Assembly: GCA_029212365.1 (NCBI GenBank)
Contig: JARGOC010000030.1
Span: forward strand, 1 to 46,664
Source of the DNA: Roseovarius sp.
GTDB taxonomy: Bacteria; Pseudomonadota; Alphaproteobacteria; Rhodobacterales; Rhodobacteraceae
Direction: 5' to 3'
Length of the DNA stretch: 46,664 nt
Made by a program: the position numbers and the translations under genes. The number at the start of each line of letters is the position of its first letter. Position 1 is the stretch's first letter. The notes beneath the pieces are model-generated. The model saw nothing but the letters and a program-made list of their open reading frames with translations. It made no database searches and was not told where the DNA came from. This document shows positions 41,393 through 46,664 of this stretch, in pieces.

Positions 41393-42405
41393 CCAGCGGC
41401 AAGAAAAAAAGGATGTCTATGCTCGACAGCCTCGCGGCGTCCGGAGGCCCCTCCCCTGCCCCGCAGATTGGCGCCGCGACCCCGATGATGACCTCGAATC
41501 GCGCCCTGCGCTCGGCCCGTGATGCGGTCGATTCACATCATGTCTGGGAGTTGGACCCGTCCAGCATTGTCGATGACCGTTTGGCCGACCGGCTTGATCC
41601 GGCGGATGTTATGGATCTGCGTGACGCGATCGAGGCCAACGGCCAGACCGTGCCGATCCTCGTGCGCCGCCACCCGAGTGAGGCAGATCGCTATCTGCTG
41701 GTCTATGGTCGTCGTCGGCTTGAGGCGATCCGCCAGTCGGACAAGGTCACGAAGGTGCGCGCACTGGTTGCCAATCTGGATGACGACAGCGCCCTGCGCG
41801 CCCAGATTTCCGAAAATATGGCGCGCCGTGATCTGTCGTTCATCGAAAAGGCGATTTTTGCGCAAGAGCTCGTGTCCTCTGGCTTCGGGAATCAATCACA
41901 GGTTGCAGAGATTCTGACCGTGACCAAGTCCTCGGTCTCTATGGCGATTGCCATCGCCGATATGGTTGGCGCGGGCCTTGTGCGCGCCATAGGTGCCGCT
42001 CACGGCATCGGCCGCCCGCGGTGGGAGGCCATGGGCCGTGCCATCGCGGACAACGGGTTGGATCGGGACGGCCTGATCCATATTGCCGAAGAGGCCCATG
42101 ACAAGGCCGACGTGGCCATGGTGATCGACGAGGCGACCACCACCGACGATCCCTCGGTTCAGGCGTTCGAGGCCGTGTCAAAGGCCGTTGCCAAGGCGGT
42201 CAAACCCGCCAAGGCCTCCTCCCCTTCTGTGGCTTCCAGCGTGCCACTCAAGATCGGTGGCAAGCGTAGCGGCATCGTCAAACGCACCTCTAAGGGTGTC
42301 GCAATCGAACTGGCAAACAGTGATTTTGCCAACTGGGTTGAGGTGGAGGCCCATGATTTTATTGAAGAACTTCACGAACGTTGGCAACAGCGCTCGGAAG
42401 ACTGA
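41389..42405 (+). CDS. repB: RepB centromere-binding protein (ParB family)
   Basis: A 338-residue ParB/RepB protein. The ParB/Srx N-terminal domain has 'DLRDAIEANGQTVPILVRRH' and 'YLLVYGRRRLEAIR', followed by 'ENMARRDLSFIEKAIFAQEL' and the helix-turn-helix 'FGNQSQVAEILTVTKSSVSM'. The C-terminus forms the dimer domain. It should bind the two parS-type palindromes behind repC (43815 and 43860) and load RepA. The ATGA overlap couples it to repA. Confidence 0.93.
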   Translation: MTSGKKKRMSMLDSLAASGGPSPAPQIGAATPMMTSNRALRSARDAVDSHHVWELDPSSIVDDRLADRLDPADVMDLRDAIEANGQTVPILVRRHPSEADRYLLVYGRRRLEAIRQSDKVTKVRALVANLDDDSALRAQISENMARRDLSFIEKAIFAQELVSSGFGNQSQVAEILTVTKSSVSMAIAIADMVGAGLVRAIGAAHGIGRPRWEAMGRAIADNGLDRDGLIHIAEEAHDKADVAMVIDEATTTDDPSVQAFEAVSKAVAKAVKPAKASSPSVASSVPLKIGGKRSGIVKRTSKGVAIELANSDFANWVEVEAHDFIEELHERWQQRSED

Positions 42406-42443
42406 GGAAGAGCAGAAACCAACACAGGAGGCACGATAAGGCC

Positions 42444-42497
42444 AAAGAAAAGGTCCCGCAAAGCGACCGCCCCACGAGACCCAGACTTGTTCTTAGC
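42444..42497 (-). ncRNA. Antisense ctRNA (incA-type) between repB and repC
   Basis: The repB-repC spacer shows a minus-strand transcription unit: TTGCGA (42527-42532), 17 bases, TAACTT (42504-42509), then about 54 bases ending in a hairpin, GGTCGC-TTT-GCGGGACC, and TTTTCTTT. Size, place and orientation match the small counter-transcribed RNAs that repress repC translation and set copy number and incompatibility in repABC plasmids. The exact ends are estimated. Confidence 0.75.
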
Positions 42498-42581
42498 ACT
42501 CTCAAGTTAGTCTCTGACGCTGTTTTTCGCAAGTCTTTAGTGATTCGCGGGCCGCAATTTCTTTGTCTTCGTGAATGATAA

Positions 42582-43811
42582 ATGGACTACACCCCCGTAA
42601 CGCCTTTCCGGCGACCGGTAAATGCTGCCATCTTGAAACATCAGGCTGCGGCGCAACTGGAAGTTCCGCCATCAGGCGTCAACAAATGGGAGGCCCTGAG
42701 AGAGCTCGGCGCCGCCCGCGTCGCCTTTGGCCTTACTGACCGTGATCTGAGCGTTCTCCAGGCGCTGGTGAGCTTCCATCAGGCCACGATTCTTGGCGGC
42801 AATAACAGTGAACTTGTCGTGCATCCATCCAACAAGGCTATTTGCGAGCGTCTGAACGGCATGCCCTGCTCGACCATGCGTCGGCATCTGGCGAATCTGG
42901 TTCAAACTGGCTTCGTCGTGCGGCGCGACAGCCCCAACGGCAAGCGCTACGCCCGTCGTTACGGCGATGAAAAAATCGCCTTCGGCTTTGATCTGGCACC
43001 CCTCGCCCAACGCTTTCCCGAAGTTTGCGAGGCCGCTGAAGCTGTCCGGGCCGCCGAGGAGCGTTACAGGCGCCTAAGGTCCACTGTGAGCCTCATGCGA
43101 CGCGATCTGGTGGGTCTGGTCGAATACGGCCGCTCTCTGCGCCCTGACCTCGCTGTCTGGGACCAGGCGTCGGATCTCGCGGTGCTGACAGCGCGAGACC
43201 TGCGCCGCAAACTCGACTTTGCCGAGCTACAGCAGATAGAAGCCGGTCTTTCTGAAGCACTGAATGCCACACGTGGTGTAATAGAAGGTGACCAAACAGA
43301 AGATATGAGCAGCAATGATGCCTCATATGAGCAGCACTATCAGAATTCAAATATAGACTCTTATGATTCTGAACCACGCTTAGAAAAAGCGCAGGGCGGC
43401 GAGGTCACGACAAACCAAACTGAGGCTCGGGTTGCGAACGACCAAACCGATAAAGCGGATGACACAATCCCTAAGGAAAATCACTTACCAAGGATTCCGC
43501 TTGGCCTCGTCCTTGCCGCCTGCAGCGAATACCAAACATATGCCGACCCGCCCGTGCGGCACTGGCATGATTTGGTAAGGGTCGCAGACATCATCAGGCC
43601 AATGATGGGCATTTCCCCATCCGCTTGGGACGAAGCCAAACGCTACATGGGCCCGGAAGAGGCGGCTGTGGTCATCGTCGCCATGCTCGAACGCTTCGGA
43701 GATATCCGCTCACCCGGTGGTTACTTGCGGGCATTGTCCGCCAAAGCGGCGCTTGGAGAATTCTCGTGCGGACCCATGATCATGGCACTTATGCGAAAGG
43801 AGGCCGCATGA
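42582..43811 (+). CDS. repC: RepC replication initiator
   Basis: A 409-residue RepC initiator. 'KWEALRELGAARVAFGLTDRDLSVLQALVSFH' and 'AICERLNGMPCSTMRRHLANLVQTGFVVRRD' form the N-terminal winged helix that binds the origin. A coiled segment, an acidic AT-rich-coded linker (about 235-300) and a C-terminal domain ('IPLGLVLAACSEYQTYAD') follow. RepC is the replication initiator and the origin normally lies inside its own gene. Expression is expected to be limited by the antisense RNA just upstream. Confidence 0.93.
   Translation: MDYTPVTPFRRPVNAAILKHQAAAQLEVPPSGVNKWEALRELGAARVAFGLTDRDLSVLQALVSFHQATILGGNNSELVVHPSNKAICERLNGMPCSTMRRHLANLVQTGFVVRRDSPNGKRYARRYGDEKIAFGFDLAPLAQRFPEVCEAAEAVRAAEERYRRLRSTVSLMRRDLVGLVEYGRSLRPDLAVWDQASDLAVLTARDLRRKLDFAELQQIEAGLSEALNATRGVIEGDQTEDMSSNDASYEQHYQNSNIDSYDSEPRLEKAQGGEVTTNQTEARVANDQTDKADDTIPKENHLPRIPLGLVLAACSEYQTYADPPVRHWHDLVRVADIIRPMMGISPSAWDEAKRYMGPEEAAVVIVAMLERFGDIRSPGGYLRALSAKAALGEFSCGPMIMALMRKEAA
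43290..43470. other. AT-rich segment inside repC with iteron-like repeats, candidate oriV
   Basis: The linker-coding part of repC is clearly richer in A and T than its surroundings and contains TATGAGCAGCA twice (43304-43314 and 43326-43336), exactly 22 bp apart, about two helical turns. RepABC origins map to an AT-rich part of repC, so this is the best candidate here. Confidence 0.5.
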
Positions 43812-43814
43812 AGA

Positions 43815-43830
43815 GTTCACAGCTGTGAAC
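43815..43830. promoter_or_regulatory. parS-type palindrome, copy 1
   Basis: GTTCACAGCTGTGAAC is a perfect 16-bp palindrome starting four bases after the repC stop. It fits the GTTNNCNGCNGNNAAC consensus of RepB-binding sites in repABC plasmids. Confidence 0.88.
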
Positions 43831-43859
43831 TTAGTATCTGGGCGGCAAAGCCAAGCCGG

Positions 43860-43875
43860 GTTCACAGCTGTGAAC
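43860..43875. promoter_or_regulatory. parS-type palindrome, copy 2
   Basis: An identical GTTCACAGCTGTGAAC lies 45 bp from the first. Paired identical centromere sites next to repC support RepB spreading or bridging. Confidence 0.88.
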
Positions 43876-43950
43876 TTTCGGCGGTGACGATCTCCGGCTG
43901 ACTTCCTAACAGCATCTTCCCGATGGGATGAGAATCACAACTATCGCGGT

Positions 43951-45153
43951 TTACCCAGGCAGTTCAGCATCGCCGAACAGATTGGGGAAGAGCCGTTCCC
44001 GATAGTCCAAGGGAAATGCCAGTCTCACAGGCGTCTTAGGCGACGCCGACGCCAGGTATCCGGCCGCGGTGAGCTTGCTGAGTGTATTGCGCGCTGTGCG
44101 CTCAGATGTCTTGAGCACAATCTGCGCGTCTCCGCGCTCAAGTGCGCCATGTCGCAGGACAGCGGAGACCAGATCAGGTGCGCGTTTGTCCTCGATAGTG
44201 TCTGCAACGAGGCGACGGAAGCGCTTGTCCAAACCGCCGAGGTCAAACAGCTTTGCGGAAAACGTGATCTGGTCGAGCGTCACTTTCAGGAACCATTCGC
44301 TGTACGACTTCAACGCAATCTCGGACAAGTTACCGCGCCCGTCGCGATCACCTTGTCGGGGACTGTCAGCAAGATCCATCATCCGTTTGTACTCGCCGCG
44401 ATCGTTCAGGCCGCGAGCCAGCCCACGAGATACTGACCACAAGCCTTGGCCGCCAATCCCAGCAGTAAGCGCCATGGCGTGCGACATCAATCTGCTGACG
44501 CGTCCGTTCCCATCGGGGAAAGGGTGGATGTAGTTCAGTCGATGGTGGGCCGAGGCTATTGCTATAATCCGTCCGCTAGATGATCGTGCTGCGACCTGAA
44601 ACCGTTTGTCGAAGTGCTCCATGAACGCCGCAATTCGTGACGAAGCGGGGGGCAGGTGGCGCCCCACGGATACTTCACGATCGTCGTCTTGGCGCATGCG
44701 TCCCGGAACGATCGGTTCTACTGTGCCGTCGGGATGTTCGATGACCCGAAACTCATCGGGCATCTCATCGTAGAAGCTCTTGTGAACCCAGGTCAGGAAT
44801 TCGACTGACGTGGGGCGGGGCAGGGTGCCTTTATGGTGCATCTCGTCTATGGCGCGTTGAACGATGACGTGCGACCGTGCTTCTAACGCTAGGGGGCGTG
44901 TTTCTTCTTCGAGTTCCGCACCTTCTAGGGCCCGTTCGATGTCACGAGGGCGGGTGTTGTGGCCCTCGATAAGGTTCGAGTAATAGCAGTTCATTACGCG
45001 GACGAGATCGGCCAACTCGGCAGCGCTGTCCGGATGCAATCCTTGCCCCAGCCGAGTGGCTTCCCTCTGGATGTCGACCGAAAGGTCTGCCAATTTCGCC
45101 GGAATATGCTCCTCGAAGAAGCACGGTTCAATTCTCGAAGGTGTTTCCAGCAT
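43951..45153 (-). CDS. Fic family protein
   Basis: A 400-residue Fic (AMP-transferase) protein. The active-site motif 'HPFPDGNGR' is at 210-218. The N-terminal inhibitory helix has 'SNLIEGH' with Ser59 and Glu63, matching [S/T]xxxE[G/N] of class II Fic proteins, which are auto-inhibited. A C-terminal winged helix ('LKTSERTARNTLSKLTAAGYL') suggests DNA binding. Targets are unknown. The ATG at 45153 has GAGGGA upstream; a TTG at 45273 opens a longer frame without family support. The gene is convergent toward repC and divergent from the hairpin-rich leader of the ardC operon. Confidence 0.9.
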   Translation of the reverse strand: MLETPSRIEPCFFEEHIPAKLADLSVDIQREATRLGQGLHPDSAAELADLVRVMNCYYSNLIEGHNTRPRDIERALEGAELEEETRPLALEARSHVIVQRAIDEMHHKGTLPRPTSVEFLTWVHKSFYDEMPDEFRVIEHPDGTVEPIVPGRMRQDDDREVSVGRHLPPASSRIAAFMEHFDKRFQVAARSSSGRIIAIASAHHRLNYIHPFPDGNGRVSRLMSHAMALTAGIGGQGLWSVSRGLARGLNDRGEYKRMMDLADSPRQGDRDGRGNLSEIALKSYSEWFLKVTLDQITFSAKLFDLGGLDKRFRRLVADTIEDKRAPDLVSAVLRHGALERGDAQIVLKTSERTARNTLSKLTAAGYLASASPKTPVRLAFPLDYRERLFPNLFGDAELPG

Positions 45154-45342
45154 TTTTGCCGATCCCTCATGGTTGCGAAGTAATTGAAAAATAACCACAT
45201 TTAAGAAATTTAAGCAAGGTTTTGCCGATATACATTGCCGATCTTGAGTACCGACCTGGATTTGTTGCGCCAAATCAAGGGCTTCGGCAGAGGTGCCGGC
45301 AATGAGCTGCGTGGTGAGGACCGTTGGATTTAAGAAGGGCAG

Positions 45343-45441
45343 GGTCCGGACCTAAGGAAAGTGAAAGTTTCCTTCTTGTTTTAGGACCGTCTGATGGACC
45401 CTTGTGGGGTGTTCCTGACGGGTCTGGACCGGATTCCGGTC
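45343..45441. promoter_or_regulatory. Hairpin-rich leader upstream of the ardC operon
   Basis: Within 100 bp there are three strong dyads: GGTCCGGACC (45343-45352), AAGGAAA-N7-TTTCCTT (45354-45374) and GACCGGA-T-TCCGGTC (45427-45441), plus scattered GGACC/GGTCC words. This lies upstream of an unknown gene and ardC. Folded single-stranded promoters that switch on anti-restriction genes after conjugative entry have this look; the role is inferred. The rest of 45154-45466 shows no gene. Confidence 0.45.
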
Positions 45442-45466
45442 TGTCTGTCCTGACAAGGAACCTCGC

Positions 45467-45937
45467 ATGCAAACAGAAGTATTGCGCATCCTGCGCGCAG
45501 AGGCACGGTCGTGGTGGCGACATCGAGAGCTAAGAAGAACTGGTGACCTTGATGCGGCGCATCGGCTGGAACGCCAAACAATCAGCCGCGATATTGGCTG
45601 CCTGCGGGCGGCGATCAACAACCCCAATGCCTATGTCAGCTGCGGCGGGGGAGGGACCATCCTTCACCTCGGCCTGACAACAGTCTCGCTTTACGCCCCC
45701 GTTGAACGCTTCCCACTCGCCGACTTGGCTGTCCGGCTTGGAACGCCTCTGATCGACTGCCGCACCGTTCGCGACATCATCGCCTTCGCAAACCTGCCAA
45801 AAGTCACAATGGATGGCACGGTTGATCCAGAACCTTGGAAGTCCTCCAGCCGGATACCGCTTCTAACATATCTGGATCTTGTCGAACGCCTTGGCGCTCG
45901 TATCGTCAATGACCCGCGCATCAATCACGCGACCTAA
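45467..45937 (+). CDS. Hypothetical protein upstream of ardC
   Basis: A 156-residue protein I do not recognise. The N-terminal half contains a possible helix-turn-helix ('HRLERQTISRDIGCLRAAI'), and the middle has a 'SCGGGGTILHLGL' turn. The C-terminal half ends 'YLDLVERLGARIVNDPRIN'. AAGGAA lies six bases before the ATG. It is followed after 43 bp by the ardC-like gene, so it may be a small regulator of the operon. Confidence 0.65.
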   Translation: MQTEVLRILRAEARSWWRHRELRRTGDLDAAHRLERQTISRDIGCLRAAINNPNAYVSCGGGGTILHLGLTTVSLYAPVERFPLADLAVRLGTPLIDCRTVRDIIAFANLPKVTMDGTVDPEPWKSSSRIPLLTYLDLVERLGARIVNDPRINHAT

Positions 45938-45980
45938 CCTAACTCCCCCAATCAAGTTCAACATCGAAAGGAGGCCAGCC

Positions 45981-46664
45981 ATGGCCCGTTCCCGCACGTC
46001 TAAATTCGACGCATCAGAAGCCATCACCAATGAACTCATCCGCATCATAGAACGCGGGGTTCTTCCTTGGCGCAAACCTTGGACCGCTGGCGGCAGTGCG
46101 CGTCCGTTGCGCCACAACTCTGAACCCTATCAGGGCGTTAACAACTTCCTGCTCACCATGCGCACGTTGATGGCCGGATATACCTCTCCGTTCTGGATGA
46201 CTGTGCCGCAGGCGAATACTCTCGGAGCAAAGATCCGGAAAGGCGAACGATCGTCTGTCGTTGTTTATTATGGCCAGAGTCGAACGCAGTCGGACGATGA
46301 GCAAGACACCAATGATGGCGATACCGAAGAAGCCCGCGTCTTTCGTTTCCAGAAGTCATATCGCGTGTTCAACGCAGACCAGATTGACGGCTTGCCGGAG
46401 GCATTCCACCCGGATGCCTGTCCGGTCCCCGATCATGCGCCGTCCGCGCCAATCGAGCACATGCAGACGTTCTTTGATGCCATCGATATTACGACAGTCT
46501 TTGGTGGAACCGAAGCACGCTACAATCCGCCCGTCGACAAGGTGTTCATGCCAAGCATCGAGCGTTTCAAGGACCCGCTGAACTTTTACGGGGTCTGGGC
46601 GCACGAACTTGCCCATAATGCCGCGCTTTTGATTATGCCGCGCTGCCCCATCAAAAGCCTGATT
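45981..46664 (+). CDS. ardC: ArdC-like anti-restriction protein, cut by the window edge
   Basis: The first 228 codons of an ArdC-family protein. The N-terminal ssDNA-binding domain is clear: 'ITNELIRIIERGVLPWRKPW', 'PYQGVNNFLL', 'FWMTVPQANTLGAKIRKGERSSVVVYY', then 'FRFQKSYRVFNADQIDGL'. The C-terminal metallopeptidase begins at 'YGVWAHELAH' (46602-46616). ArdC proteins protect incoming plasmid DNA from restriction. Directly after HELAH the sequence no longer follows the usual 'WTGxxxRL' continuation, and a direct repeat starts there, so the gene may be interrupted. AAAGGAGG lies six bases before the ATG. Confidence 0.85.
   Translation, partial: MARSRTSKFDASEAITNELIRIIERGVLPWRKPWTAGGSARPLRHNSEPYQGVNNFLLTMRTLMAGYTSPFWMTVPQANTLGAKIRKGERSSVVVYYGQSRTQSDDEQDTNDGDTEEARVFRFQKSYRVFNADQIDGLPEAFHPDACPVPDHAPSAPIEHMQTFFDAIDITTVFGGTEARYNPPVDKVFMPSIERFKDPLNFYGVWAHELAHNAALLIMPRCPIKSLI
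46618..46644. repeat. Direct repeat ATGCCGCGCT at the ardC break
   Basis: ATGCCGCGCT occurs at 46618-46627 and 46635-46644, 17 bp apart, starting exactly where similarity to ArdC ends. It may be the terminal repeat of an inserted element that continues past the window. Confidence 0.4.

Noticed and set aside
1..46664. CRISPR array or tRNA/rRNA genes
   Set aside because: I saw no regularly spaced repeat-spacer pattern and no cloverleaf or rRNA-like sequence on reading both strands.

Overview
The window looks like part of an extrachromosomal replicon from an alphaproteobacterium, most likely of the Rhodobacterales (Roseobacter/Paracoccus group). The main evidence is a complete repABC replication and partition cassette (40.2-43.8 kb) with an antisense RNA between repB and repC, two identical 16-bp parS-type palindromes behind repC, GC-rich alphaproteobacterial-style coding, and DUF1403/ScpB pairs of a kind I associate with this group. 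The right edge cuts through an ardC-like anti-restriction gene, so the replicon continues beyond the window.

Layout. (1) 0.2-14 kb is an island that looks more AT-rich than the rest and resembles a defence/conflict island: a TPR-tailed unknown, a glycine-zipper membrane protein with a nuclease-like C-terminal domain, a GFA-fold protein, a small basic repeat protein, a DUF2235 hydrolase, a YegP-like small protein, a HigB/HigA toxin-antitoxin pair whose antitoxin is fused to an ImmA/IrrE peptidase, a large nitrilase-superfamily protein, an operon of unknown protein + ImmA/IrrE peptidase + PIN-like protein, and a convergent pair of an NPPW methyltransferase-like enzyme and an unknown partner. 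(2) 14.2-21 kb is a broken operon, SMC/Rad50-like ATPase (YhaN-like) - DUF1403 - ScpB, split by a 3.66-kb TniA/TniB/TniQ transposon and cut at its other end by an IS6-family element. (3) 21.8-33.3 kb is a patchwork of small metabolic and redox operons, each with its own regulator: TetR + NTF2-like + decayed haloalkane dehalogenase; CGNR regulator + alpha/beta hydrolase + quinone-oxidoreductase-like enzyme; TetR + SDR; LysR + aldo/keto reductase + carboxymuconolactone-decarboxylase-like protein. They are separated by fragments of IS6, IS110 and IS66 transposases and a MobA/TraA-type relaxase. A bacterial protein with an RGS-like domain lies at 22.6-23.3 kb. (4) 33.4-39.9 kb repeats the theme of region 2: an intact scpB-DUF1403 pair next to a second, divergent TniA/TniB/TniQ transposon, then a tyrosine recombinase. 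(5) 40-46.7 kb is the plasmid backbone: repA, repB, ctRNA, repC, parS, a Fic protein, a hairpin-rich leader, an unknown gene and ardC.

How the parts work together. The repABC cassette maintains the replicon. TA-like modules, Fic and ArdC would support persistence and transfer. The metabolic operons look like recruited cargo. The most interesting candidates for an undescribed system are the YhaN-like ATPase/DUF1403/ScpB set (a possible SMC-type complex carried on a plasmid, present in two copies and hit twice by Tn7/Tn5053-like transposons at nearly the same place) and the RGS-like protein. All function calls come from reading motifs by eye. No database search was run.
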